Source: a virus. From it: a stretch of DNA of 28,843 nucleotides. Numbering within the stretch: position 1 is the stretch's first letter; each line of letters starts with the position of its first letter. Below, piece after piece: positions 11,857-18,483 of this stretch. The DNA lies in IMG/VR virus record IMGVR_UViG_3300010970_000187, positions 1 through 28,843 of that record. One strand, written 5' to 3'. The notes below the pieces were generated by a model. The model was not told the origin of the DNA, did no database searches, and saw only the letters and a list, made by a program, of their open reading frames with translations. Position numbers and translations under genes: made by a program.

Positions 11857-12005
11857 CCTACCTCAATCCCTGCATATTTAGCCATAGTATTAAGAGTGAT
11901 ATGGATATGGCAATCACAATCTTCTCCACCCATATTAGCGTCAAATTCTAGGTGTGAATAGTTATCCTCATAGATTTCATTAATAAGGTCATCAATGGTG
12001 TTCAT
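11853..12005 (-). CDS. Small Cys/His protein (50 aa)
   Basis: The product MNTIDDLINEIYEDNYSHLE continues FDANMGGEDCDCHIHITLNT and MAKYAGIEVG. The CDCHIH cluster is a plausible metal site. ATGA overlap with the upstream gene. Confidence 0.6.
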   Translation of the reverse strand: MNTIDDLINEIYEDNYSHLEFDANMGGEDCDCHIHITLNTMAKYAGIEVG

Positions 12006-12238
12006 CTTGTGTGCCACTCTCCAAACTCAGGGATATAGACATTTTCTTCTATCTCCCAGTCAGCCTCATCCCAGCGAACGACAGTATCCATTACTTTTGC
12101 AATCTCATCTATAAACTTTTGCATAATGGCTTCTGCGTGGTATTTGTTTCTTGCTACGATTTCTACAATAGGAATAGTAAGGTCGCAAGAATAGTAGTCT
12201 TGTAGCATTGGGTCTTCTATGGTCTGTGTTGTTGTCAT
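12002..12238 (-). CDS. Unknown protein (78 aa)
   Basis: ATG 12238 overlaps the upstream stop (ATGA). The product starts MTTTQTIEDPMLQDYYSCDL, has a strand TIPIVEIVARNKYHAEAIMQ and the end DWEIEENVYIPEFGEWH. A strand-helix-strand form similar to genes 10945 and 11385. Function unknown. Confidence 0.65.
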   Translation of the reverse strand: MTTTQTIEDPMLQDYYSCDLTIPIVEIVARNKYHAEAIMQKFIDEIAKVMDTVVRWDEADWEIEENVYIPEFGEWHTR

Positions 12239-12660
12239 ATTACTATCATATCCTCTACCACTGACATCTTGGACTGCCATAGGGAACAGTTATTATCTAA
12301 TCTATCACCAAAGACACGGATATAGTCTGAGATATCCTCTGTTTGATCTGTTAGACATTCTTTAATTGTTTCTACTGAGATAAATACTCTGCCATTCCAT
12401 AGACCCATTGCACCAATGTTTGTTGGTACTTCTAGACAGCCATAGGTGTCTTGTTCCCAGCCCACTCCTTCTGAGCAAACCAAGGCATACTTATTGTCGC
12501 CAAATACATTTTTTTCTTCAAGGGTAATGAACAATAGATTATCTACTGTACACTCACTAAAATCACTACTATACTGTAGATTGTATATGCCATTAGCGAT
12601 TACTGCTAACTTCTTACCGTCAACGATTTGTCCTATATATCCTTTTGATCTGTTTCTCAT
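12235..12660 (-). CDS. MRNRSKGYIGQ-family phage protein (141 aa)
   Basis: The product begins MRNRSKGYIGQIVDGKKLAV, then IANGIYNLQYSSDFSECTVD, NLLFITLEEKNVFGDNKYAL, GCLEVPTNIGAMGLWNGRVF and ISVETIKECLTDQTEDISDY. It is globular, mixed alpha/beta, with Cys but no clear metal motif. Phage ORFan family. AAGGA precedes ATG and it has its own promoter. First gene of the operon 12660-10241. Confidence 0.7.
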   Translation of the reverse strand: MRNRSKGYIGQIVDGKKLAVIANGIYNLQYSSDFSECTVDNLLFITLEEKNVFGDNKYALVCSEGVGWEQDTYGCLEVPTNIGAMGLWNGRVFISVETIKECLTDQTEDISDYIRVFGDRLDNNCSLWQSKMSVVEDMIVI

Positions 12661-12690
12661 TGGGTTCCTTAATGTTTGGGTTATATATCA

Positions 12691-12718
12691 AGTTTACCAA
12701 ATTTTGGGGAAATGTCAA
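12691..12718 (-). promoter_or_regulatory. Promoter TTGACA-16-TAAACT
   Basis: Minus strand: TTGACA (12718-12713), 16 bp, TAAACT (12696-12691). Upstream, 12735-12776 holds CGGACA words and GGGACGTGG. No gene lies in 12661-12834. Confidence 0.65.
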
Positions 12719-12834
12719 GTCCTTCGTAAAGATTTTTTAGAGAAAATGTCGTTGTCCGAAATGTCCGTTTTGCCACGTCCCGCATTTCTATGCAACCATC
12801 TGCATATTTATTAATTACGATCACACAAAGTGTG

Positions 12835-12862
12835 GAGCAGTTTTAAATCTTGCTCAGGATTT
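12835..12862 (-). ncRNA. H-type pseudoknot RNA motif, copy 3
   Basis: Minus strand: stem 1 AAATC 12862-12858 with GATTT 12849-12845. Stem 2 GAGCA 12855-12851 with TGCTC 12839-12835. Linker AAAAC. It starts 7 nt beyond the DUF932 stop codon. Confidence 0.65.
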
Positions 12863-12869
12863 TTTTTAG

Positions 12870-13892
12870 TTATGCAATCTGCATTACATTTTGCACAATT
12901 TTTAGCAGACGATTTTTCTCTGCGTTAATTGAAGGGTCAAATCCACTTGCAGAAGCAAGCATTGACTCATTGTTACCACCACGAGCAGAACGATACCAGT
13001 CAAGGCGTTCAGTAAGTGCATTGAAAGCACCCCACGCATTACCCGCAATCATTCCATTAAACTCGCCTGTGTAAATATCGTTAATGGTATCAACTTTATT
13101 TTCCCACTTCTTGATTGCACCCTTAGCATCTTTTTCAGGCTTAGCGTAAGCAGCAAGAATAATATCGTTGAATTGCTTAGCAGAAACTTCCTTCTCGAAC
13201 ATAGCCTTTGCCATAATATCGAATTCGTCCATATAAGCATTAGCAAGCCCAAGAGTTTCACGAGCGATTTGCACTTTACCATTAGCGGTCTGTGTGTGGC
13301 GAATTTTGAAAGATTGCTTGATACCCTTATTTTTCTTACGACCTACGCCACCAAGAGCAAGGTTAAGAGTATTAGCGCACACAACACGAACGGGTGTTAT
13401 GCTTGCTTGAATTGCAATCGAGCCATCGTGTGATGTGTTGATGAGGAGATAAGTCTTTACCTTATCTGCAACACCGCTAGGGTCTAGGACTGTTTCACGC
13501 TCTAGTGCAAGTGCGCCGAATACAACACGACCACCCTTGATTGAGCCAGCAGTTTCCCAACGACCACCACCGTCTAGAATGTTATCACCGAATGAAAACA
13601 AATCTTCATTCTGCATTGTATGGTAACGCTCACCAACAATTCCAAGAATATCTGTTTGGGTGTTGTCGGTAGGATTAGTACGCAAGACATATTGGTAAGC
13701 CTTGTCGCTTGTAAGGTGTGCAGGTGTTTCCATATCCTCAAGACGAACATTCCAACCGTTAAGGCTTGCAGCCTCTAGCATTTCTGCAGTTGTTTTTTCT
13801 TCTGTGAATACGGTACCCAGTCCGTGCCAAGCAGGCTCACGGAATGATGCGAATGATGTTTTTCCGTTTTGAATTTCTAGGTCGTGTGCCAT
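12870..13892 (-). CDS. DUF932 phage/plasmid-like protein
   Basis: This 340-residue protein is full length for the DUF932 (TIGR03299) family. It starts MAHDLEIQNGKTSFASFREP then AWHGLGTVFTEEKTTAEML. Further family blocks are YQYVLRTNPT, GIVGERYHTMQNEDLFSF, GGGRWETAGSIKGGRVVFGA, YLLINTSHDGSIAIQASITP and RVVCANTLNLAL, with a C-terminal NAWGAFNALTERLDWYRSAR. These proteins are widespread on phages and plasmids and are highly expressed in some phages; the role is unproven, with links to replication or DNA binding suggested by context. It has its own TTGCAT promoter and is followed by a pseudoknot. Confidence 0.93.
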   Translation of the reverse strand: MAHDLEIQNGKTSFASFREPAWHGLGTVFTEEKTTAEMLEAASLNGWNVRLEDMETPAHLTSDKAYQYVLRTNPTDNTQTDILGIVGERYHTMQNEDLFSFGDNILDGGGRWETAGSIKGGRVVFGALALERETVLDPSGVADKVKTYLLINTSHDGSIAIQASITPVRVVCANTLNLALGGVGRKKNKGIKQSFKIRHTQTANGKVQIARETLGLANAYMDEFDIMAKAMFEKEVSAKQFNDIILAAYAKPEKDAKGAIKKWENKVDTINDIYTGEFNGMIAGNAWGAFNALTERLDWYRSARGGNNESMLASASGFDPSINAEKNRLLKIVQNVMQIA

Positions 13893-13925
13893 ATGTTTTT
13901 CTCTTTTCTGTTTGTTGATATTCTA

Positions 13926-13954
13926 AGTGTAGCAGGGTGGGCAGACATATGCAA
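13926..13954 (-). promoter_or_regulatory. Promoter of DUF932 gene with TGTCTG element
   Basis: Minus strand: TTGCAT (13954-13949), 17 bp, TGC-TACACT (13931-13926). TGTCTG 13947-13942 lies exactly 10 nt upstream of the -10. TGTCCG lies at 13987-13982. Confidence 0.65.
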
Positions 13955-14079
13955 ATCAGGATAGTTAGATATGGGATAAATCGGACATTTTTATTAGGGT
14001 GTCTTAAATCACATCGTAAACACGGCGTGTCTACTTGACAAATGATGATCGGGGGGACGTCAAAATTTTTGGGGATTCA

Positions 14080-14278
14080 AGTGATAGTGTGCCCTGTTGC
14101 TTATAGCTACACCGTCTGTGTAACTCCAGGTATTCTTATTCTTACGAGATAAGCACCCACTTACTCAACACACTACCACTCTGATAAGTGGGAATACTGT
14201 AAGCAGTTTACTTGGACTTGCTTAGGTCCCTTACCTAGTTTAAAGACATTCGATAGGTCTCTGTTTAGTAGCCCCCTA
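14080..14278 (-). ncRNA. Structured non-coding region with pseudoknot copy 4
   Basis: No gene lies in 13893-14278. On the minus strand, after the stop of 14279-14710, there is TTTAGTAG/CTACTAAA. Next is a degenerate pseudoknot (AGAC 14260-14257 with GTCT 14247-14244). Pseudoknot copy 4 follows: GGAC 14229-14226 with GTCC 14217-14214, and AAGCA 14223-14219 with TGCTT 14205-14201. A long stem pairs CCCACTTA with TAAGTGGG (14192-14185, 14163-14156). Finally TGCTTAT/ATAAGCA (14155-14149, 14104-14098) encloses a TACAC/GTGTA hairpin (14122-14108). GACGTC and GACACGCC boxes follow at 14055-14020. Confidence 0.5.
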
Positions 14279-14710
14279 CTAAAAATCAACTCTGTCTACT
14301 GTGGCACTGAGCCAAGTAATGTTATCAGAGTTATAAGACACTGATTCAAAATCAATATCGTTAACAATTGATTCTGCGTCTTCGTTATGAGGAACCTGCA
14401 CTGTTAGGTTATAGGTTACCGTAACTTCAACTTCAACTTCCTTGGTTAATTCGAAACCACAAATCTCTGCAATCTCTTCTGCAATATCTTCTGAGATTTG
14501 TTCATTTTGCAATGCAGTAACTGTCCAGTCTTGCATATTGTCACGCATTGAAACTAATTCTGCTCGTGATACGTATTCACGCTGCGTGTTCTGTGACATT
14601 CTTTCTTGCAACGAAAGGATGAGTGCGTCCTTCTTTTCAATTGATTCTTGCAATGCAGTCATTTGTGCACTAAGAAATTCTGTTGTTGCATTCATTACGG
14701 TCTGGTCCAT
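14279..14710 (-). CDS. Coiled-coil plus beta-domain phage protein (143 aa)
   Basis: Residues ~10-75 form a long coiled coil (TEFLSAQMTALQESIEKKDA, LILSLQERMSQ, RAELVSMRDNMQDWTVTALQ). The C-terminal ~55 residues are beta-rich and acidic (KEVEVEVTVTYNLTVQVPHN, EDAESIVNDIDFESVSYNSD). The beta domain resembles the small strand-rich domains of phage ORFans with DAESIVN-DIDF. AGAGG ribosome site. Monocistronic, with own promoter and a hairpin at the stop. Function unknown. Confidence 0.7.
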   Translation of the reverse strand: MDQTVMNATTEFLSAQMTALQESIEKKDALILSLQERMSQNTQREYVSRAELVSMRDNMQDWTVTALQNEQISEDIAEEIAEICGFELTKEVEVEVTVTYNLTVQVPHNEDAESIVNDIDFESVSYNSDNITWLSATVDRVDF

Positions 14711-14743
14711 TGGGGGCCTCTTTCTGTTTGTTTGATTAATTTA

Positions 14744-14773
14744 ATTGTACTACTGGCCACTGACATTTGTCAA
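14744..14773 (-). promoter_or_regulatory. Promoter TTGACA-18-TACAAT with TGTCAG element
   Basis: Minus strand: TTGACA (14773-14768), 18 bp, TACAAT (14749-14744). TGTCAG 14765-14760 lies 10 nt upstream of the -10. Confidence 0.7.
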
Positions 14774-14942
14774 GGACCCTTGCGGGGAGCCTTTTTGGAT
14801 CCTGCTCAGGATGTCTGCTTCTTTGGGGCTGCAGTACCCCTGCTCTATAGTATTTCTATTATCGCCCTAATCAGCCTGGCGAAGATCGGTAAGTAGGCAC
14901 CTAGGTTAATTTGAAACCCACTCCCAATTATTTAATTATAGT
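14774..14942. other. Non-coding gap with hairpins
   Basis: No convincing gene on either strand. Palindromic hairpins ATCCTgctcAGGAT (14794-14814 area) and GGGG...CCCC (around 14825-14840) suggest folded RNA downstream of pseudoknot copy 5. I see nothing else assignable. Confidence 0.4.
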
Positions 14943-14969
14943 GAGCAGTTTAGCAACATACTCAGGTTG
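14943..14969 (-). ncRNA. H-type pseudoknot RNA motif, copy 5
   Basis: Minus strand: stem 1 CAAC 14969-14966 with GTTG 14957-14954. Stem 2 GAGTA 14963-14959 with TGCTC 14947-14943 (one G-U pair). Linker CTAAAC. It lies 37 nt beyond the stop of 15007-15423. Confidence 0.65.
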
Positions 14970-15006
14970 TTTAGGTTCAGGACTTTGGTTATGCCCCCTA
15001 AATTAG

Positions 15007-15423
15007 TTAGAGATAACGAGCAATTTGCTTCATAGTAGAAGCATTTACTGTTTCCTCATCTGTCATCTTTAGAATTGTGAGAGCATTTGAGATGTCCTCT
15101 ACAATTTCCTTGTATTGGTGGTCGTGCATTTTCTCAAAATCACGCTCTGGCTCTGTTGGCAAATCCTTTTCGGATACTGTCAAATCAAAGTCAATGTTCA
15201 GGTTGTTATTCCAAGAACGATAGTTTGTGCGGAAGTTTTCTGCTTTCTTGATGTTAGCAATAGCGTAGTCCTGCATTTCTTTCTGCCAAGCCTTACGAGC
15301 CTTTTCATACTTTGCTTCGTTTGCGCCTTGCTCTGCATAGTCCTTCTTGATAGTTGCCAACTTTGTTTCCAAAGCCTTGATTACCTTTGGTGTTGCTACC
15401 TTTACTGTAATTGCTCTGCTCAT
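15007..15423 (-). CDS. Charged coiled-coil protein (138 aa), unknown function
   Basis: The product MSRAITVKVATPKVIKALET continues KLATIKKDYAEQGANEAKYE, KARKAWQKEMQDYAIANIKK and later PERDFEKMHDHQYKEIVEDI. Lys/Glu-rich helices dominate, with a central AENFRTNYRSWNNNLNIDFD strand region. AAGGAAA precedes ATG. No promoter is obvious between pseudoknot copy 6 and the start, so it may be read from the 15732 promoter. Unknown role. Confidence 0.7.
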   Translation of the reverse strand: MSRAITVKVATPKVIKALETKLATIKKDYAEQGANEAKYEKARKAWQKEMQDYAIANIKKAENFRTNYRSWNNNLNIDFDLTVSEKDLPTEPERDFEKMHDHQYKEIVEDISNALTILKMTDEETVNASTMKQIARYL

Positions 15424-15468
15424 CTTGTTTTCCTTTTCTGTTTGTGGGGTTTTTGTTAGGGGGTTGAT

Positions 15469-15498
15469 GAGCAGTTTTTCACTATCATACTCAGGATA
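15469..15498 (-). ncRNA. H-type pseudoknot RNA motif, copy 6
   Basis: Minus strand: stem 1 TATC 15498-15495 with GATA 15486-15483. Stem 2 GAGTA 15492-15488 with TGCTC 15473-15469. The linker is longer (GTGAAAAAC). It lies between genes 15565-15732 and 15007-15423. Confidence 0.65.
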
Positions 15499-15517
15499 CT
15501 TCTCGCCACTTATTTAG

Positions 15518-15563
15518 AGTCGCTGTACGCTAGCGACTTTTTGTTTTAGGCGTTGTGCCTAAA
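15518..15563. terminator. Two hairpins after gene 15565-15732
   Basis: TTTAGGC/GCCTAAA (15545-15551 with 15557-15563) sits 1 nt beyond the minus-strand stop codon. AGTCGCT/AGCGACT (15518-15524 with 15532-15538) follows. The T run TTTTT (15538-15542) is on the plus strand, so the second hairpin is a better terminator for plus-strand (antisense) transcription. Confidence 0.45.
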
Positions 15564-15564
15564 C

Positions 15565-15732
15565 TTACTTTGATGTCCAAGTTGTATAACGAGGAACTCC
15601 ATTTACATCTAACTTAACACGAACACTCTGTCCGTTTGCATTAGGTGTAATTTCTAGAATTGTACCTGTTACCTTTGACTTCTGTGTTGTGTAGAGGTCG
15701 CCTACCTTGTATGTTGCGTTTGTTACTGCCAT
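15565..15732 (-). CDS. Small beta protein, tandem paralogue 1 (55 aa)
   Basis: ATG 15732 follows AAGGAAA; a longer upstream frame runs through the promoter and is not used. The product MAVTNATYKVGDLYTTQKSK continues VTGTILEITPNANGQSVRVK and NGVPRYTTWTSK. It shares Y.(V/I)GDL.TT.K...TG.I...TP..N...RV.L...R....TSK with gene 15838-16008. It looks like a small SH3-like beta barrel. Function unknown. Confidence 0.7.
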   Translation of the reverse strand: MAVTNATYKVGDLYTTQKSKVTGTILEITPNANGQSVRVKLDVNGVPRYTTWTSK

Positions 15733-15776
15733 TTGTTTATTTCCTTTTCTATTAGGGGTTGTTTTCGTTATACCTA

Positions 15777-15806
15777 AGTATAACATTTTGGAGAAAGAAA
15801 TGTCAA
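15777..15806 (-). promoter_or_regulatory. Promoter TTGACA-18-TATACT
   Basis: Minus strand: TTGACA (15806-15801), 18 bp ending TGT, TATACT (15782-15777). Near-consensus; drives 15732. Confidence 0.7.
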
Positions 15807-15837
15807 ATCCATTTCTAACATTTCTCACATTTTGAGA

Positions 15838-16008
15838 TTACTTAGAGGTCTTGACCATAGCCAAGCGACGAGAGCCATTTGCTAGGACTAGTGAAACTCT
15901 GGTAACCTTATTAGACATTGGGGTAAAGTCTGCAATACGACCTGTAATCCCTGTCTTGCTTGTTGTGAATAAATCACCGATTTGGTAAGTGTATCCTGAT
16001 AGTGTCAT
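15838..16008 (-). CDS. Small beta protein, tandem paralogue 2 (56 aa)
   Basis: The product MTLSGYTYQIGDLFTTSKTG continues ITGRIADFTPMSNKVTRVSL and VLANGSRRLAMVKTSK. It is homologous to 15565-15732 along its whole length, so the pair arose by tandem duplication, but each copy now has its own promoter. The ATG has a weak AGGCAAG ribosome site. Confidence 0.7.
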   Translation of the reverse strand: MTLSGYTYQIGDLFTTSKTGITGRIADFTPMSNKVTRVSLVLANGSRRLAMVKTSK

Positions 16009-16052
16009 TTTGGGTCTTGCCTTTCCTGTGGGGGTTAATTGCTTATAGTATA

Positions 16053-16081
16053 ATTTTAGCAAAAAAATGTCATAAATACAA
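16053..16081 (-). promoter_or_regulatory. Promoter TTGTAT-17-TAAAAT
   Basis: Minus strand: TTGTAT (16081-16076), 17 bp ending TGC, TAAAAT (16058-16053). Drives gene 15838-16008. Confidence 0.6.
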
Positions 16082-16101
16082 CTTCAGATGACATTTTGGG
16101 G

Positions 16102-16117
16102 TGTGATAAAGATAACA
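16102..16117. promoter_or_regulatory. CRP/GlxR-like site (one mismatch)
   Basis: TGTGATAAAGATAACA matches TGTGA-N6-TCACA except one base. Its centre is about 63.5 bp upstream of the predicted start of the 16008 transcript. GGGACGTCCC follows at 16158-16167. Confidence 0.45.
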
Positions 16118-16185
16118 AATTTTATGCGTGTCGTAACTTGACAAACCTAGGGTGGGCGGGACGTCCCATTTTTAAAGGGGGATTG

Positions 16186-16257
16186 CTATGATCCACTTGA
16201 ACCAAGAATCGACATTAGTATTAACACTAACATAGTTAAATAGAATAAGTTTTTCAT
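16186..16257 (-). CDS. Membrane micropeptide (23 aa)
   Basis: The ATG follows the stop of the GP88-like gene directly (TAAATG). The product MKNLFYLTMLVLILMSILG ends SSGS, which is one transmembrane segment. Translation would be coupled to the upstream gene. It is very short, so evidence is limited to position and hydrophobic pattern. Confidence 0.4.
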   Translation of the reverse strand: MKNLFYLTMLVLILMSILGSSGS

Positions 16258-16998
16258 TTATTTTTTACTCGAAGAGAATACGATATCACTCTTAGAGTAT
16301 ACACAAAGTGAGCAAGAAACGCAAGCGGACCCTGCATTGCTAATAAGTGGAATTGCTTTTAGATTTTCAGGACACTTAGCACCAGGCTTCTTAAATAGTT
16401 CTTTCATCTCACCTTGGCCAATTTCGAAATTCTTAGCAAGATAGGCTAATCTAATTCCGTGGTCTTTCTTAAGTTCAACTCCAGTATTTTTATTCTCGCT
16501 ATCAGTGGAATAGTATAAAGAGAGATTATTAATTCCCTTAAGCATAAGAGCTGCAGACTTAACTCTAGTGTATACCCAGAATTGAATATCAGGATGAGTA
16601 TCTATAACCGTCTTCCAGGCATAGGTATAAGTATCATTGAAGAAATCTCCGTCCCAGTGGATACGAAAGAGCATAGGGGCGTCCCTCTTAATGCAATCTT
16701 TTTTGAAATCATTAATCATTTCATTCAGCAGATCGACCATAGTATCATTGTCTGCGTCTTTGAGTAGGTCCCAGTTATGCAATAGGTTTTTCTTTACTGT
16801 TGGGAATACCTTTTCAAGTCTGCCAGCGTAGCAAACACTTTCGCAGACACTCGTGGCACCAGGGCAAGAATAAGACTTTCCAGCAGGCAATCCGAATGTG
16901 TTAGCAATTGCGGCCTGCTTTCCATTTTTTGTGACAAGGTTAGCCACCTTTCTATCGAATGAGCGTTTTAATTTAATAGTATCAGTAGTCAAGGCCAA
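16258..16998 (-). CDS. GP88-family phage protein
   Basis: This 246-residue protein resembles mycobacteriophage gene product 88. Blocks include NTFGLPAGKSYSCPGATSVC, ESVCYAGRLEKVFP, RIHWDGDFFNDTYTYAWKTV, IQFWVYTRVKSA and a C-terminal ACVSCSLCVYS. Eight or more conserved Cys suggest a metal or Fe-S centre. The RIHWDGDFF core is the family hallmark; its function is not established. The N-terminus has no ATG: TTG 16998 or TTG 16992 inside the upstream gene's end are the likely starts, with no clear ribosome site. Confidence 0.85.
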   Translation of the reverse strand: MALTTDTIKLKRSFDRKVANLVTKNGKQAAIANTFGLPAGKSYSCPGATSVCESVCYAGRLEKVFPTVKKNLLHNWDLLKDADNDTMVDLLNEMINDFKKDCIKRDAPMLFRIHWDGDFFNDTYTYAWKTVIDTHPDIQFWVYTRVKSAALMLKGINNLSLYYSTDSENKNTGVELKKDHGIRLAYLAKNFEIGQGEMKELFKKPGAKCPENLKAIPLISNAGSACVSCSLCVYSKSDIVFSSSKK

Positions 16999-17170
16999 GA
17001 CTCATTTCTAGTGCGATATCTTCATTGTACATTGCAGACATCTCTTCTAGTAAGCAGTGTGTGCATTTTTCTTCATACTCATCTACTGAGTTTTCTTTGC
17101 AAGAGGGGCATACGGTAGAGTAATACTCATCGTAGAATTCATCTGATATTGCTTCATACATATTAGCCAT
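16982..17170 (-). CDS. Zinc-ribbon protein (62 aa)
   Basis: The product MANMYEAISDEFYDEYYSTV is followed by CPSCKENSVDEYEEKCTHC and an acidic helix (LLEEMSAMYNEDIALEMSLG). CPSC/CTHC is a single zinc ribbon. AAAAGGAGC ribosome site. The 3' end overlaps the GP88-like gene by 17 nt, so the two are coupled. Confidence 0.7.
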   Translation of the reverse strand: MANMYEAISDEFYDEYYSTVCPSCKENSVDEYEEKCTHCLLEEMSAMYNEDIALEMSLGLDY

Positions 17171-17186
17171 TGTGGGGGTGCTCCTT

Positions 17187-17339
17187 TTATCGGTTCTTAT
17201 AGTTTAAGTCTAGCAGGTATGACTGACATTTTTTACCTTTGCGGGAATAAGCCTTCTTTGACTTAATAGGCGTAGCAGCGTTACTACGGCGCAACTCCAT
17301 AAGTCTGCGTAGTTCCTCATCGGTTTTCTTTGTCGTCAT
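17187..17339 (-). CDS. Small basic protein (50 aa), leaderless
   Basis: The product MTTKKTDEELRRLMELRRSN continues AATPIKSKKAYSRKGKKCQS and YLLDLNYKNR. It is strongly basic, with a helical N-terminus, and may bind nucleic acid. TAAGAT ends 6 nt before ATG. The coding sequence contains the downstream gene's promoter element (TGTCAG encodes Cys-Gln) and ribosome site. Confidence 0.6.
   Translation of the reverse strand: MTTKKTDEELRRLMELRRSNAATPIKSKKAYSRKGKKCQSYLLDLNYKNR
17207..17228 (-). promoter_or_regulatory. TGTCAG-N10-TAGACT promoter inside gene 17187-17339
   Basis: Minus strand: TGTCAG (17228-17223), 10 nt, TGC-TAGACT (17212-17207). It would serve gene 16982-17170 from within the coding sequence upstream. 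Confidence 0.5.
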
Positions 17340-17345
17340 ATAACA

Positions 17346-17374
17346 ATCTTAGCAGATATAGGAAAAAATATCAA
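17346..17374 (-). promoter_or_regulatory. Promoter TTGATA-17-TAAGAT, leaderless
   Basis: Minus strand: TTGATA (17374-17369), 17 bp ending TGC, TAAGAT (17351-17346), then 6 nt to ATG 17339. Confidence 0.65.
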
Positions 17375-17384
17375 ATCTCTTAAT

Positions 17385-17400
17385 TGTGATTAATCTCACA
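17385..17400. promoter_or_regulatory. Perfect CRP/GlxR-like site
   Basis: TGTGATTAATCTCACA is an exact TGTGA-N6-TCACA palindrome, centred about 53.5 bp upstream of the predicted 17339 start. Confidence 0.6.
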
Positions 17401-17457
17401 TGCGACACGCCCGACTGCGGGACGTCGCATTTTTATGCGGGGAAGTGCATAAAAATT
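17400..17457. terminator. Two hairpins between genes 17456 and 17339
   Basis: ATGCGAC 17400-17406 pairs with GTCGCAT 17424-17430, with inner CCCG/CGGG, followed by TTTT on the plus strand. ATTTTTATGC pairs with GCATAAAAAT (17429-17457), starting at the stop codon of the minus gene. These contain the CGACACGCC and GGGACGTC boxes found in other gaps. Confidence 0.5.
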
Positions 17458-17695
17458 ATTCTTCTTCTATTAAAACAAAAAGAGGAATGCTATCAGTGTA
17501 AGCGAATGTAATAGTATCAGTATCACCATAGTCATCTTTATATGTAATAAAATAGTTATCACCAAGTGAATCTGATTCTATCTCCATTACCTCAACTATA
17601 TCTTCACCAACTCTGATTAAGTCTTCAACCATTAATTGATCTGGTGCTAGATTATCTGCGTGTATTAATTCCATAGTTTTCATTGTAACACTCAT
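17456..17695 (-). CDS. Acidic beta protein (79 aa), unknown function
   Basis: The product MSVTMKTMELIHADNLAPDQ continues LMVEDLIRVGEDIVEVMEIE, SLGDNYFITYKDDYGDTDTI and IPLFVLIEEE. The pattern LAPDQLM..DLI.....I..V..I..D..GDNYFIT is shared with small phage proteins and suggests an SH3-like barrel. GAAGG ribosome site. Function unknown. Confidence 0.7.
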   Translation of the reverse strand: MSVTMKTMELIHADNLAPDQLMVEDLIRVGEDIVEVMEIESDSLGDNYFITYKDDYGDTDTITFAYTDSIPLFVLIEEE

Positions 17696-17839
17696 TTATT
17701 TACCTTCATTCTCAAAATCAATTAATACTTCGTTGCAGTTTTCACACTCAATAGCGATATTCGCTTGGTCACCGTATATTGCTACATCTAGGCTATGCCC
17801 ATAGTGTTCTGATAATTCATTATAGTTTTGTACGCTCAT
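17696..17839 (-). CDS. Small Cys-pair protein (47 aa)
   Basis: The product MSVQNYNELSEHYGHSLDVA continues IYGDQANIAIECENCNEVLI and DFENEGK. ECENC with an upstream GH forms a possible half zinc site. The YGHSLDVAIYG segment recalls gene 5583-5741. Coupled to 17839-18123 by TAATG. Confidence 0.65.
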   Translation of the reverse strand: MSVQNYNELSEHYGHSLDVAIYGDQANIAIECENCNEVLIDFENEGK

Positions 17840-18123
17840 TAGTACTCCTCTTCTGGTAGCCAAAACGATAGGTGGTGAGCATCTACAATATATCGTGCAG
17901 GGGCTTCAGTTTCTCCACGCCAAGTAATCTGAAAGTCATTTACTTTAGGCAAGGAAATCATTCGGTCATAGTCTTCTTCATAGTATGCGTCAATAGCCTC
18001 TATGCAAGGGGCAACCATTTCTGCGGGTACTGGTGGATAGTGATTACCCTTTAAGTGATAAAGAATCTGAGTTTCTAAATCCAAGACGGTATCCTGTATT
18101 CCTAGTGCTGTAACTGAACCCAT
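17839..18123 (-). CDS. LKGNHYPPVP-family phage protein (94 aa)
   Basis: The product has MGSVTALGIQDTVLDLETQI, LYHLKGNHYPPVPAEMVAPC, IEAIDAYYEEDYDRMISLPK and YIVDAHHLSFWLPEEEY. The LKGNHYPPVP...C..AI block with a terminal HHL..W recurs in actinophage and actinobacterial small proteins. Function unknown. Confidence 0.72.
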   Translation of the reverse strand: MGSVTALGIQDTVLDLETQILYHLKGNHYPPVPAEMVAPCIEAIDAYYEEDYDRMISLPKVNDFQITWRGETEAPARYIVDAHHLSFWLPEEEY

Positions 18124-18124
18124 A

Positions 18125-18340
18125 TTACTTACCCCCTACATTTCCATTACGATAGAATATCTTAGTATGCATTTTGCCATTAGGCTCTGATAGGTTAATT
18201 GTGCGATATTCTACTGCATCTCCAAAGTCTGAAAATCTGGAAAAAACTTCCACGGCACTTAATGCATTGTCGTATCTGCCACTCCAACTAGGGGACTTAT
18301 CATTATCATTGGTACAAGTAACTGCGTATAAATATTCCAT
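18125..18340 (-). CDS. Unknown small protein (71 aa)
   Basis: The product MEYLYAVTCTNDNDKSPSWS continues GRYDNALSAVEVFSRFSDFG and DAVEYRTINLSEPNGKMHTK. Strand-helix-strand layout. TAATG start overlap; its stop is 1 nt from the next ATG. Not recognised. Confidence 0.65.
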   Translation of the reverse strand: MEYLYAVTCTNDNDKSPSWSGRYDNALSAVEVFSRFSDFGDAVEYRTINLSEPNGKMHTKIFYRNGNVGGK

Positions 18341-18483
18341 TAGTTAGCCTCTTTCGTTGTAAATAATGCACCTTCATTAAGTAAGCCTAATTCGATATTA
18401 AACTTCTCATCTTCATTTGCTTGGGCTAAGTCTATCCAACCCGCACCTTCATTGTCAATTCGGAAAATCTCTACATATCCCAT
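18340..18483 (-). CDS. Unknown small acidic protein (47 aa)
   Basis: The product MGYVEIFRIDNEGAGWIDLA continues QANEDEKFNIELGLLNEGAL and FTTKEAN. TAATG overlaps at both ends. Its MGYV start resembles that of 21115-21222, but nothing further aligns. Confidence 0.6.
   Translation of the reverse strand: MGYVEIFRIDNEGAGWIDLAQANEDEKFNIELGLLNEGALFTTKEAN

Noticed and set aside
12835-12870. Ordinary rho-independent terminator at the pseudoknot copies
   Set aside because: The T run is on the antisense side of this minus gene, and other copies lack any T run, so a simple terminator does not explain the motif.
14442-14896. Plus-strand ORFs over 14279-14710 and the gap beyond
   Set aside because: They are antisense to a well-supported gene and its promoter and have no start signal.
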